DNA from: Sphingobacteriales bacterium
GTDB taxonomy: Bacteria; Bacteroidota; Bacteroidia; Chitinophagales; UBA2359
Assembly (NCBI GenBank): GCA_016711285.1
Contig: JADJTG010000014.1
Coordinates: 443,300-507,299 of the forward strand
Direction of reading: 5' to 3'
DNA: 64,000 nt
Below the pieces are notes generated by a model that was given only the letters and a program-made list of their open reading frames with translations, ran no database searches and was not told the origin of the DNA. A program made the translations under genes and the position numbers. This document shows, piece by piece, positions 53,717 through 63,516 of the stretch; within the stretch, counting starts at the first letter, position 1, and every line of letters starts with the position of its first letter.

Positions 53717-56233
53717 CTACATATTATTTTCTTTATCGCGCGCTGCCCACTGCGGGCTTTGGCGCAGCGGAGCAGTGCGCTGTCTTTTACTTTCGGCATA
53801 GCGTTGCCAAAGGCTCATCATAAAACCTATCGCCATTACTATACAACCCAACCACAACAAATTGATATGCGGAAACTGAATGGCTTTCATTATTATATAT
53901 TCCTGCGGCTTGGTGCGGGTAACGGCTTTTATGAGCACTTTTCCTTTTTCGGGGAATATTCTTTCAAAGCGCAGCGTAAGCCCTAAAGGTTCTATTTGTG
54001 TTTCGAGGCGGTTTTCCGTATTGTTGCGAATAAAATAAAGCGGCTCGCTTTGATAGGTTTTTTCGGGTGTGCGCACCTCCAATATCGCCGATGCCGCAAT
54101 ATCATTGGGCAGTGGCAAATATTGTTCGTGGGTGGGGCTGGCATTTATTTTTTGTAAAATAATCAGCGCGTTGGTGGTCACCAAAGTATCGCCCACCGCC
54201 AATTCTGCTTCACTGAGCAACTCGCCGTTTTCGGTTTCGTCGGGCTGCGGAATGGAGGAAATATGCGTAAAAATATCTTTGGTGAGATAATGTTTGGTGG
54301 AAGGATTGGAGAGCAGTCCCATTTTCGGATTTACCTGCGCATAAGGATACAGCTTGAATGTTTCTTCGGCTGCATCTTCCATATTTTTTTTCTTTTCGTA
54401 TAATATTTCGTAATAAGTATCGGGACGATTGATGGAGTCGCGCTGATACGTCACCCAATAGCCGCCCATTTGTACGGCTACATTTTTAGGCAGTAAAATA
54501 TTTTCCCGCTTAAACTGTTCGTCTTTTACATCTTGAAAATCCACCGTATTGTTGATAGAAAGCACTTCCTTTAATCCCGACGACAACAAAACGCCGAGCA
54601 ACATCAATCCAAAACCCACATGCGCTATTGATGCGCCTGCTATTTTTAGTTTGCCGTTCAATACTGCCAACAGATAATACAAATTAGCAACAATGGCAAA
54701 TACCGAACTAAACAAGAGCAGCAAAGGGGCAGCGATGAAGGGAATTTCTACCGAATTGAAAATTTTATACCACGAATAAACCTCAAAACGGGCAAAATAC
54801 ATCACAATAGCGGTTATCAAAGCACTGATCGCCACGCTGACCGCCAACTTGCGCAGCACCAACGTCATAGATGCTTTTTTGTAGCGCAAATATTGTGTCA
54901 TTGCCGCCAGCAGCCCGATGCCCACCGCAAACCAGATAGAATAGCGGTTGTAGTGGCTCACGGGGTCAATGATAACACGCTCTGTACCGAATATTTTATT
55001 GATAACAGGCCAAGAAGTATCAATAGCAACCAAAGTAGCGAGCAATACCATGAGCAAAGTTCCCACAAACATCCAAAACTCGCGCGAGTAGGTCTGTTCT
55101 TCTTCGGGCGGCGAGGGAATTTTTTTCCAGTCTTTTATTAAATAAAAAGCTGAAAACAAAATAAAGGAGAGCATAAAAACCAACAACTGCCCCGACATAC
55201 CCAAATCGGTAAAAGCGTGTACGGAGGTGTCGCCGAGTACGCCGCTTCGGGTGAGAAAAGTGGAATAGAGCACCAACCAAAAGCCGCCGAATAAAAAGAT
55301 ATAAGTAATGCGCAGCGCGTGTCCCGAATATTTATACGCCAATAAAGTATGAATACCTGCAATGCCGAAAATCCAAGGCACTAATGAGGCATTTTCTACG
55401 GGGTCCCAAGCCCAGTAGCCTCCAAAACTCAGCGATTCATACGCCCAAGCACCTCCCATCAAAATACCTACGCCCAGCACCCCATAAGCCAGCAGCGACC
55501 AGCGCAAAGTGGGCAACACGAAACTTTGGTCAAAAGTACGCCGCCAAACAGCCGCCAAGCCGTAAGCAAAAGGAAAGAGTGTACCCGCAAAGCCCAAAAA
55601 CAGCACCGGCGGGTGAATCACCATCCAGTAGTTTTGGAGCAGTGGATTGAGTCCGTTGCCATCTTTGATGAGCGACACATAGTCGGGATTCATAAATAAA
55701 GGCATCAAAGGCGATTGTTCGCGCATCAAAATAAAAGGACTGCTGCCGATTTTGTAGCCGAACACATAAATCCCGATGAGCATAGTAGCCAGAAATACCT
55801 GCATCACGCTCACGCTAATCATTACGGGTGTTTCCCACTTGCCCGCCGCCGCTATCACCACTCCCGCCAATATGACGTGCCAAAAACTCCACAACAAAAA
55901 ACTCCCCTCCTGCCCTTCCCAAAAGCAGGAAAGCATATATTTAAAAGGCAAATCGCGCGAAGAATGTTGCCACACATACTGATATTCAAAATAATGATTA
56001 AAAATCATCAAAAACAGCACTACCACAATGCCGAACACAGCGAGGGCGTGTATGGCAAAGCTCCGGCGTGCGAGTTTTTTCCACGACTCCTGTTCGCTGC
56101 TTTGGCTGCTGCGAAACGAATAAATATAAGAAACGGCAGCGAGCAGGGCAGCAAACAAACTCAATAAAGTAAAGAAATGACCTGCATTTCCCCATATCAA
56201 CCGCTCCCCTGCATACACAATATTTTCGTCCAT
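53717..56233 (-). CDS. CcmF-like cytochrome c haem lyase/export protein
   Basis: 838 aa with about 14-15 membrane segments. The haem-handling WWD motif is seen as GGYWAWDPVENASLVPW (about 270-286), with nearby conserved His (MVIHPPVLFLGFAG; HTLLAYKYSGHALRI) and YSTFLTRSGVLGDTSVHAFT. A large periplasmic domain lies at about 590-790, then one last helix. Protein of the CcmF/CcsA superfamily, which delivers haem to apocytochrome c at the outer face of the inner membrane. The N-terminus ENIVYAGERLIWGNAGHFFT is usual for the Bacteroidota form. Upstream neighbour is the saccharopine dehydrogenase gene, 51 bp away. Confidence 0.92.
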   Translation of the reverse strand: MDENIVYAGERLIWGNAGHFFTLLSLFAALLAAVSYIYSFRSSQSSEQESWKKLARRSFAIHALAVFGIVVVLFLMIFNHYFEYQYVWQHSSRDLPFKYMLSCFWEGQEGSFLLWSFWHVILAGVVIAAAGKWETPVMISVSVMQVFLATMLIGIYVFGYKIGSSPFILMREQSPLMPLFMNPDYVSLIKDGNGLNPLLQNYWMVIHPPVLFLGFAGTLFPFAYGLAAVWRRTFDQSFVLPTLRWSLLAYGVLGVGILMGGAWAYESLSFGGYWAWDPVENASLVPWIFGIAGIHTLLAYKYSGHALRITYIFLFGGFWLVLYSTFLTRSGVLGDTSVHAFTDLGMSGQLLVFMLSFILFSAFYLIKDWKKIPSPPEEEQTYSREFWMFVGTLLMVLLATLVAIDTSWPVINKIFGTERVIIDPVSHYNRYSIWFAVGIGLLAAMTQYLRYKKASMTLVLRKLAVSVAISALITAIVMYFARFEVYSWYKIFNSVEIPFIAAPLLLLFSSVFAIVANLYYLLAVLNGKLKIAGASIAHVGFGLMLLGVLLSSGLKEVLSINNTVDFQDVKDEQFKRENILLPKNVAVQMGGYWVTYQRDSINRPDTYYEILYEKKKNMEDAAEETFKLYPYAQVNPKMGLLSNPSTKHYLTKDIFTHISSIPQPDETENGELLSEAELAVGDTLVTTNALIILQKINASPTHEQYLPLPNDIAASAILEVRTPEKTYQSEPLYFIRNNTENRLETQIEPLGLTLRFERIFPEKGKVLIKAVTRTKPQEYIIMKAIQFPHINLLWLGCIVMAIGFMMSLWQRYAESKRQRTAPLRQSPQWAARDKENNM

Positions 56234-56284
56234 AGTTTCTTTATTATAAAAGAGTAAGCCGCGAAGTTACAATTTTTTTGGTGA

Positions 56285-57626
56285 TTATATTCCTTCCACT
56301 TCTTCCTCCTGCTCTACAAAAGCAATGCCGTGCTGTTTCAACTCCTCCAAAACGGGAATATACACCTCCTCCTGCACCGGAATATGCACACCGCGCAATG
56401 TTATCTTGCCCTGCGCCAAACGTTTTACAAGCATAGCGGCGGGCAAACCCACCGTTTTGGCAATCGCCGTATGTGCTTCATCTTCCCCTTTTACCAGCAA
56501 AGACGACAACAAACGCCTACGCTTACCCTCCAATGTATATTCTATTTCGTGCAGCATCACTACCATATCGCGGTCGTGGGGTTGCAGTTGCCATTTGCGG
56601 AGCAAAAGGTCGCACATAATTTCGGCGGGCGTAGCGGCTTGTTGCAAAGGTACGTTCCTCCGAAAACAAACCCAACCACTCTAATTGTCGCATTACTTCG
56701 CTGTCGGGGCAATTGCCAGCAACTGCGCCACTGCTTTTTCAAAGGATAAATGCTGCTGTATTGTTCGGGCACAAAAGATGCCGTAAAAGCACCGTAAGTG
56801 AGTGCGGCGGTATCTGTTTTAAATGTATTATCCGCCAATCCCAACTGCACAATGGCGTTCCACGCATCGCAATACCCGCGATAGCGAATAGTGCCGCGCA
56901 ACAAAGTAGCAATACCGTCCAAACCATATAAGCGCACATAATCTAAGAATTGCGGTTGGCATAAATTTCCATATCGCCGATGCCCGCAATGGGGCGCACC
57001 CAATAATTTTCAAACAAACGGCGATAGGGCAGGTATTTTATCGCCCCCTCGTGCAAATAGCGCGATACGCCCTGTCCGGCGAGTACCACATTCATCGGAG
57101 CCCACGAAAATTTGTAGTGCCAAGGGTTGGTATCGCTTTCGGGCGCGATGAGTGCGCCGGTATGCGACTGCACAGCGTGCAATTGTGCGCCTTGCCCGCG
57201 CAGGCGGTGCAGCAATTCCATAATAGCGAGGTGGTCAATGCCCGGATCTAATCCCAATTCGCCCATAAACAACAAACCGGCAGCACGGAAGGCTTCGTCC
57301 AAAGCGGCGGCTTCGGCGGTGATATAAGAAGCCGTCACCAAATGTGCGCCGTGTTTCAAACATTCGCCGGCTACGAGTGTGTGTAGCGTGGCGGGCAGCA
57401 AAGATACCACAATATCGGCTTGCGACACATATTCGCGGCGGTGTTCTTCGTTATGAATATCAAAAACCACGGCTTCGCCGCAGGGGTGTGCGTTAATTTT
57501 GGCGGCGGCTTGTTCGAGGCTCAAATCGCCCACAGTGATGCGCCATTGCGCTTCGGCAGCAGCCTGCAATAAATATTGAATCAGATACAGCGATGATTTT
57601 CCGGCTCCGAGAATTAAGATGTGCAT
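56285..57626 (-). CDS. saccharopine dehydrogenase family protein, two frameshifts
   Basis: About 447 codons from the ATG at 57626 (MHILILGAGKSSLYLIQYLL). The NAD-binding GxGxxS loop, VVSLLPATLHTLVAGECLKH, LLFMGELGLDPGIDHLAIME and PWHYKFSWAPMNVVLAGQGV are typical of LYS9-type saccharopine dehydrogenases. The frame breaks near 56945, after MEIYANRNS, and continues LDYVRLYGLDGIATLLRGTI. It breaks again near 56680 and ends AKTVGLPAAMLVKRLAQGKI ... EEEVEGI at 56285. Each join needs one base or two and keeps sense, so the gene is probably whole. It would act in lysine degradation or a related amino-acid route. The open frame upstream of 57626 is the repeat array and not part of the protein. Confidence 0.85.
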
Positions 57627-57796
57627 AATAAAAAAACAGGGCAAAAGGGTTGGGTACTTGCCGCCACAAAAATAAGTTTTTCTCAGGGAAATTTTCGGAA
57701 GGAAATGCAGGTTTTTAGTTTGAAAGTAAAAAACGCTGTTTGTGCGGCATTGGGAGTGCCACATTCCCCCTTTTGAGGGCGTAAGTGGGGGGTAAG

Positions 57797-59390
57797 GAGC
57801 AGTTTTTAACTTTGACAAAGCCTCAAATTTTGACAAAGTTGGAACGCTCAAGCTCTGAGGAGTAGTTTTTAACTTTGACAAAGTTCCAAATTTTGACAAA
57901 GTTGGAACGCTCAAGCTCTGAGGAGTAGTTTTTAACTTTGACAAAGCCTCAAATTTTGACAAAGTTGGAACGCTCAAGCTCTGAGGAGTGCTTACCAACC
58001 ATTGGTGAGTGCTTACCGAGCATTGGTGAGTGCTTACCGAGCATTGGTGAGTGCTTACCGAGCATTGGTGAGTGCCTACCGAGCATTGGTGAGTGCCTAC
58101 CGAGCATTGGTGAGTGCCTACCGAGCATTGGTGAGTGCCTACCGAGCATTGGTGAGTGCCTACCGAGCATTGGTGAGTGCCTACCGAGCATTGGTGAGTG
58201 CCTACCGAGCATTGGTGCGTGCCTACCGAGCATTGGTGCGTGCCTACCGCGCATTGGTGCGTGCCTACCGAGCATTGGTGAGTGCCTACCGAGCATTGGT
58301 GAGTGCCTACCGAGCATTGGTGAGTGCCTACCGAGCATTGGTGAGTGCCTACCGAGCATTGGTGAGTGCCTACCGAGCATTGGTGAGTGCCTACCGAGCA
58401 TTGGTGAGTGCCTACCGAGCATTGGTGAGTGCCTACCGAGCATTGGTGAGTGCCTACCGAGCATTGGTGAGTGCCTACCGAGCATTGGTGAGTGCCTACC
58501 GAGCATTGGTGAGTGCCTACCGAGCATTGGTGAGTGCCTACCGAGCATTGGTGAGTGCCTACCGAGCATTGGTGAGTGCCTACCGAGCATTGGTGAGTGC
58601 CTACCGAGCATTGGTGAGTGCCTACCAAGCTTAGTGCGTGCCTACCAAGCATTGGTGCGTGCCTACCAAGCATTGGTGCGTGCCTACGAAGCATTGGTGC
58701 GTGCCTACCAAGCTCTGAGGAGGCCACCAAGCTCTGAGGAGTGCCTACCAAGCTCTGAGGTGCCTACCAAGCTCTGAGGAGTGCCTACCAAGCTCTGAGG
58801 AGTGCCTACCAAGCTCTGAGAGTGCCTACCAAGCTCTGAGGAGTGCCTACCAAGCTCTGAGGAGTGCCTACCAAGCTCTGAGGAGTGCCTACCAAGCTCT
58901 GAGGAGTGCCTACCAAGCTCTGAGGAGTGCCTACCAAGCTCTGAGGAGTGCCTACCAAGCTCTGAGGAGTGCCTACCAAGCTCTGAGGAGTGCCTACCAA
59001 GCTCTGAGGAGTGCCTACCAAGCTCTGAGGAGTGCCTACCAAGCTCTGAGGAGTGCCTACCAAGCATTGGTGCGTGCCTACCAAGCATTGGTGCGTGCCT
59101 ACCAAGCATTGGTGCGTGCCTACCAAGCTCTGAGGAGTGCCTACCAAGCTCTGAGGAGTGCCTACCAAGCTCTGAGGAGTGCCTACCAAGCTCTGAGGAG
59201 TGCCGCTCAAGCTCTGAGGAGTGCCGCTCAAGCTCTGAGGAGTGCCGCTCAAGCTCTGAGGAGTGCCGCTCAAGCTCTGAGGAGTGCCGCTCAAGCTCTG
59301 AGGAGTGCGCCTCAAGCTCTGAGGAGTGCCGCTCCTACTCTGAGGAGTGCCGCTCAAGCTCTGAGGAGGGCGCTCAAGCTCTGAGGAGAC
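57797..59390. repeat. 1.6-kb minisatellite of 63-bp and 21-bp units
   Basis: It starts with three 63-bp (3 x 21) units at 57797, 57860 and 57923, each with two TTTGACAAAG motifs and CTCAAGCTCTGAG. Then about 72 units of 21 bp follow in blocks: GAGCATTGGTGAGTGCC to about 58630, mixed AAGCATTGGTGCGTGCC, AAGCTCTGAGGAGTGCC to about 59190, and GCTCAAGCTCTGAGGAGTGCC-type units to the end. Non-triplet indels occur, for example near 58625, 58760 and 58820, so no one frame is kept. The long frames over it on both strands are by-products of the 21-bp period. Confidence 0.95.
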
Positions 59391-59404
59391 ACTCTCCCAC
59401 AAAA

Positions 59405-60469
59405 GTGTGTAAGTTGAAAGATCATCATTTTGATAATGACATAATCGGGGTGTTCGGCAAACCATTGCTTCGTAAAATCAAACGTATTCTCATATCTTCG
59501 GAAACTCAGGAAAACCCTCCACCATTTCCGATAAAATCGAGGCTGCATCATAAGCACAGCGGTACTTGTGATCTTCTGCATACGTTATGTTACCCTTTAC
59601 GCGAAGACTACAGCCGCGATTTTCCATATCCTCTGTGTCTAAAAACTCCAATAACAACTCTATACATTTGCGCGTTCTCAGGCATTTAAAATATCTTTCG
59701 TTGTCGTAGCGCGATGCCTTAGCAAGGTCCATCTTCACGCAGTGCTGCTATCCATTCCTGCTCATATTGCTCATTGCCCATATTTGCCAAAATCAGTTTC
59801 TCGTTGGGTGCTATCAATTTATGGGGTACGGTGTTGTATTGGTAATAGTATCCTACGGAATCTAACTGAAATTCATAATATTCTACGCTATCGAGTATTG
59901 TGTAGGGTTTGGTGGAGTACTTGGGCAATATTTTATTGTAGTATTCTGATTCGGCATAGTCTATTTTGCCTGCAAATACGGTATCACCTCCTTATCATTC
60001 GTAAACGATAGCAAATCTATGTTTGACCCTATTTCTTCTTTTGGCTCAAACGCGGCAGGCGTTCAAAAGCCATTTGTTTTGTTTTTCGGTGAGGTAAGAG
60101 CTTCGCTCTATTAAGCAGGTGGTTGGGTCTGTTGAGCATATACAATTCTATGAGTTTCTGCATTTCTTCCACATTGCCTTTTTCATTTTTTCCTATTATA
60201 AACGCCCCATACAAAGACTCTTGGAGATCCGGATATTCTTCTGAATGAAAATCTTTGATTGCCGCCATAAAGCAATCGGAGTCTAAATTAATTATTTTTT
60301 TTATTACATCGCTATAGGCTTCAGTAGTAGCTTGGTCAAAATTATGGATAAGCCGATAAGAGGCATGTTTCCTGAACAATTGGCGTATTTCGGCGGTGTC
60401 GCAGGGGCTTTGCGCCGACAGAGAAACCGCCATAACTATATAAAACAGTACAAAAAGTATTTTTTTCAT
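59405..60469 (-). pseudogene. secreted protein of unknown function, several frameshifts
   Basis: Signal peptide MKKILFVLFYIVMAVSLSAQ at 60469. The first frame runs to about 60050 (DTAEIRQLFRKHASYRLIHN ... LLPHRKTKQMAFERL). The sense continues in other frames: FEPKEEIGSNIDLLSFTNDK; GDTVFAGKIDYAESEYYNKI ... PYTILDSVEYYEFQLDSVGY ... QYEQEWIAALREDG to about 59725; KASRYDNERYFKCLRTRKCI ... CAYDAASILSEMVEGFPEFP to about 59495; then RYENTFDFTKQWFAEHPDYV. No family known. At least three frameshifts. The end touches an IS-like end sequence (CCCACAAAAGTGTGTAAG) beside the minisatellite. Confidence 0.6.
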
Positions 60470-60798
60470 CGGATTATTTTTGTTGTTATTAAGTGATTTA
60501 AAATTGTTTTGCGGTGCTATATAAACTTAATTCTGCTGGTTTTATTATGTGCATTTAATAAGAAATCATTCGCTCTCGTGTATTTTTATCCGAATTGTCC
60601 GGTTTTTATTGTTATTTATTTGCAGCTAAAAATACAGATTAAGCAGATTTTACCCCAAAGGGATTTGGATTTTTGGGTATCATTTTTCACAATGATTTTA
60701 CGCCTACGGCATTCAGGTTCCTGTTGGAAGCACTTAGTTATGAATAGTAGATTCAAGTAATAAATTATTTATTAAAAGGTACCAGTAAATTTTAGCCC
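60470..60798. other. AT-rich intergenic region
   Basis: No gene supported in about 330 bp between the leftward secreted-protein gene and the rightward EF-Tu-domain-like gene. It should hold both promoters. Confidence 0.4.
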
Positions 60799-61080
60799 GT
60801 GGTTAAGGTAAAAGCAAATATCAAATTATATAAGGTAGCCGTAAAACACCTTTTCCAAAGTGGCTACAGACCTATGTTTAATTTCATTGATGAAATGAAA
60901 ACATCGGGAAAGATAGATTTAATTGATAGAGATGAATTTTGTACAGGAGAAGAAGGGCAAGTCAATATAACCTTTATCAGTAGAAAATACTTAGGAGAAG
61001 ATTTTGAAACAGGTAAACGGTTTGTTTTTAGTGAAGGTGTTGAACCAATGGGAGAAGGTATAGTTGAAGAAATATTATAA
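60799..61080 (+). CDS. small EF-Tu-domain-like beta-barrel protein
   Basis: 93 aa, GTG start (VVKVKANIKLYKVAVKHLFQ). FQSGYRPMFNFIDEMKTSGK parallels the GYRPQFYF segment of EF-Tu domain 3. EGQVNITFISRKYLGEDFET, GKRFVFSEGVEPMGEGIVEE has the barrel-strand order of that domain, but there is no GTPase part. Such stand-alone proteins occur as small uncharacterised genes; function unknown. A MITE-like element starts 7 bp after the stop. Confidence 0.6.
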   Translation: MVKVKANIKLYKVAVKHLFQSGYRPMFNFIDEMKTSGKIDLIDRDEFCTGEEGQVNITFISRKYLGEDFETGKRFVFSEGVEPMGEGIVEEIL

Positions 61081-61086
61081 GATAAA

Positions 61087-61179
61087 GGAGAGTGTAAATT
61101 AAACTATGCTAAAGCCAAATTTTGATATTGATAATCAGAAAGTTATAAAAAAATTTACACAGTTTATTTTACACTCCCC
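61087..61179. mobile_element. 93-bp MITE-like element with 22-bp inverted ends
   Basis: Left end GGAGAGTGTAAATTAAACTA at 61087 and right end (complement) GGGGAGTGTAAAATAAACTG from 61179 match at 19 of 22 positions. The 49-bp middle holds no gene. Such ends look like those of IS256-type elements, so it may be a deletion derivative moved by a transposase elsewhere. No target duplication was recognised. Confidence 0.55.
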
Positions 61180-61182
61180 GAT

Positions 61183-61206
61183 AAAGCCCCGATTCCGGGG
61201 CTTTTA
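61183..61206. terminator. intrinsic terminator
   Basis: AAAGCCCCG/CGGGGCTTT with loop ATTC, T-rich on the plus side. Serves the gene at 60799 and perhaps the leftward toxin gene ending at 61209. Confidence 0.85.
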
Positions 61207-61208
61207 TC

Positions 61209-61463
61209 TTACTCATAAATATCTTTTCTATATCCAAGGTCAATGACATCTACCAAAAGGACATCATCAAAATATCGTAGATAATGCGGTAATCAGCCAC
61301 ACGGATACGATAAGCATCTCTGCCTTTAGCTTTTTTTTATATCCTGATGGTCTTGGATTATCGGCAAGGCTGTAAATAGCTTCCTTGATATTGGAATAAT
61401 ACGGCTCATTGATTTTTTTCAAGAGCTTTAATGCTTGTTTTTTAAGACTACATTATAAGCCAT
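61209..61463 (-). pseudogene. RelE/ParE-type toxin, frameshifted
   Basis: From ATG 61463 (MAYNVV then LKKQALKLLKKINEPYYSNI, KEAIYSLADNPRPSGYKK); after a frame change in the A run near 61335 it reads LKGRDAYRIRVADYRIIYDI, FDDVLLVDVIDLGYRKDIYE and stops. This is the complete RelE order, with the R..DYRI.Y motif. A smaller shift near the start is also needed. ATG overlaps the antitoxin stop (TAATG). Confidence 0.7.
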
Positions 61464-61670
61464 TACTTCGCTTTACGTTTAGCTTCAATCATTTTAAAGG
61501 CATCATCAATAGGATAGAAGGCTCATTGGATTTTTTGGCTTCGTCATAAAGCTTTATATCTTCCAACTCTTCTAATTCTTCCATAATGGCTTTAAAATCC
61601 TTTAAAGAAAGTGCCACAGATATTTTTTACCTTCGTTGTCTGTGATGTATTGCGGATGTATTGTAAGCAT
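61463..61670 (-). pseudogene. antitoxin of the RelE-type pair, frameshifted
   Basis: MLTIHPQYITDNEGKK, shift, ISVALSLKDFKAIMEELEEL, EDIKLYDEAKKSNEPS, shift, IPIDDAFKMIEAKRKAK. The pattern LTIHPQYITD..G...V.L....F..IMEELE..ED..LYDEAK is the common Bacteroidota RelB/Phd-like antitoxin. Two one-base breaks as read. Confidence 0.68.
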
Positions 61671-61677
61671 ATCAAAA

Positions 61678-61965
61678 TTATTTTACTGCAATGTTTTGTT
61701 CAAAAAGTCTGAAACTTGTTTTTAGTGAGCATACATAATGCGACAGACTGCGTTTTATCTTCTTCATCCAGTTGAGAAATCAACTGTACTTTTTATTAGC
61801 GGTTTTGTCTTCCACTTTCAAATTCTCTTTCGCCCTTTTCCATTTGAATAGTTGGAAGGATACCCTAACTACGTTGGCGACTTCCTTTGCATCCATCTCC
61901 GTTCTTCACGGTTTTTTATATTCTTCGCTATTATCCGAATTTAAAGGCACAAAGTTAGTCAAATT
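61678..61965 (-). pseudogene. heavily frameshifted XRE-type regulator relic
   Basis: Short matches in changing frames: MDAKEVANVV, then QMEKGEREFE, then LISQLDEEDKTQSVALCMLT and KNKFQTF followed by EQNIAVK at the end (61678). This order (helix-turn-helix core, then a C-terminal DEED...LTKKKF..F helix) is usual in XRE proteins next to toxin-antitoxin genes. Low certainty. Confidence 0.35.
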
Positions 61966-62036
61966 GTCTATAAAATACCATATTAAATGGACAAAAGCAC
62001 AGCGAAACTTACAAGAACTATCGCCAACCCTACTTC

Positions 62037-63284
62037 CTACGTCTTCGCCAAAGCTGTTCCCGCTATAAAAGCCGTTGCTGGGCCGCCTGAAAATTGTACC
62101 ACTCCGGTAATGGCATCTATATCCAATATTTCACCCGCAAAATACAAAGTCGGGTGCAGGCGGCTTTGCAGCGTTTTAAAGTTTACCTCCTCCAAAACCT
62201 CCCACAGGTCACAAATTCTTCTTTAAAAGTATTTTTGCCCCGAAATATCCAATTCCATTTGCCGCAGCAGCCCCACCAAACGATGCAGATGCTGCTTCGG
62301 CAAATTTGCGCCCGCAACCCGTTCATCTATATCCGTATAAGCGCACAGTCGCTGCCACAATCGCAACGCCAACGCCTCAAAAGGAGATGATGCGGTGATT
62401 TGTTTTTTGGCGTATTGTTGTTTGTAGTGCTGCAAATGCTGCAGGGTCGCTTCCGCCGACAAAGCGGGCAAAAAATTGATGCACAACACGCCGCGATATT
62501 GCAGGGCGTGCAAGGTGCGAGCTTCCCACGCCGACAGCCGCAATACCGCCGGACCGCTCACGCCTTTGTGCGTAAAAAGCAAAGCCCCTTCTTGCGGGTG
62601 AGGCTTCGTTTTGGCAGAAGAAGAAACGACAGCGTTTTTGAGCCACACTTGTACTTGCTGCACGCTGATGCCCGACAAATCGCTGAAAGGTGATACGGCA
62701 ATGGAAAAGTGAACAAAGAAGGCACAGGCTCAACAATACGATGCCCTAATTGTGCCAGCAGTTTGCCATAAACGCTCGCTGCTGCCGCCGCTACAATAAT
62801 AGGGGCGGAGGCGGTTAATATTTCGCCGTTTGAAGTTGTATTTTCCAATCTGTCTGCGGCGCGGTCGGTGCTGTAATCTGCTCCACCGAATGTTGTGCGG
62901 ATTTGCAACACCCGCTTGCAGCACTACTCCACCAAACAATCCACAATGCTTTGCGAAACGGTTGCTATGCGGAAACAACCCTGCCATCTGCTTCGGTTTT
63001 GGGGCTACGCCGTGTGCTTCGTACCATTGGCGCGATTGGTCTGTGCCAAAACGCCGAAATACGCTCAACAACTCGCGTGCGCCGCGCGGATAATGCTGTA
63101 CGAGCAAAGCCGGGTCGCTCAGGGCATTGGTGACATTGCACCTGCCGCCGCCCGGAATTTTCACTTTCTGAAGCACTTCGCGCCCGCGCTCCACGATGGT
63201 CACTTGAAGTCGCTATGCTCCGCCAACGCAATAGCGACCAAAAAATCCTGCCGCACCGCCGATGATTACGATACATTTTTTCAA
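62037..63284 (-). pseudogene. HI0933/BaiN-like FAD-dependent oxidoreductase, many frameshifts
   Basis: Sense fragments, in family order: KKCIVIIGGAAGFF (FAD-binding; TTG start at 63284), VTIVERGREVLQKVKIPGGG, RCNVTNALSDPALLVQHYPR, FGTDQSRQWYEAHGV, TASAPIIVAAAAASVYGKLL, GALLFTHKGVSGPAVLRLSA, FEALALRLWQRLCAYTDIDE, VNFKTLQSRLHPTLYFAGEI and LDIDAITGVVQFSGGPATAF before a stop at 62037. IPGGGRCNVTN, FTHKGVSGPA.L and G.QFSGG are signatures of the HI0933-like flavoproteins. At least six frameshifts in 1.25 kb, far more than in the other broken genes, so either true decay or poor sequence. Confidence 0.75.
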
Positions 63285-63516
63285 AATTATAAATATAAAA
63301 ATTTTGATGATGATAAAAAAGAAATTCCCAACTTTGAGCCTATCAAAATAAAAAAACAGCATAAATTTTTTAACCCCAAAAAATATTTTCAACTTTTAAT
63401 TGAAAGAATAAATACACGAGCAGAATTAATTTATACTATTTATTTTAAAATATTGATGTTAAATTAGTTATTTCATTTGTTATTTATAATTAAATCAATC
63501 ATTACCTAATAATCAT

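Noticed and set aside
56943..58751. 602-codon frame joining repeat peptides to saccharopine dehydrogenase
   Set aside because: The family N-terminus MHILILGAG begins at 57626. Upstream codons are minisatellite and have no coding character.
57938..59465. Open frames across the second array on both strands
   Set aside because: Same artefact of the 21-bp period; all frames are open and units carry non-triplet indels.
61772..62068. 98-codon plus-strand frame with a hydrophobic start
   Set aside because: Antisense to the XRE relic and the end of the flavoprotein gene; no start context and no recognised motif.
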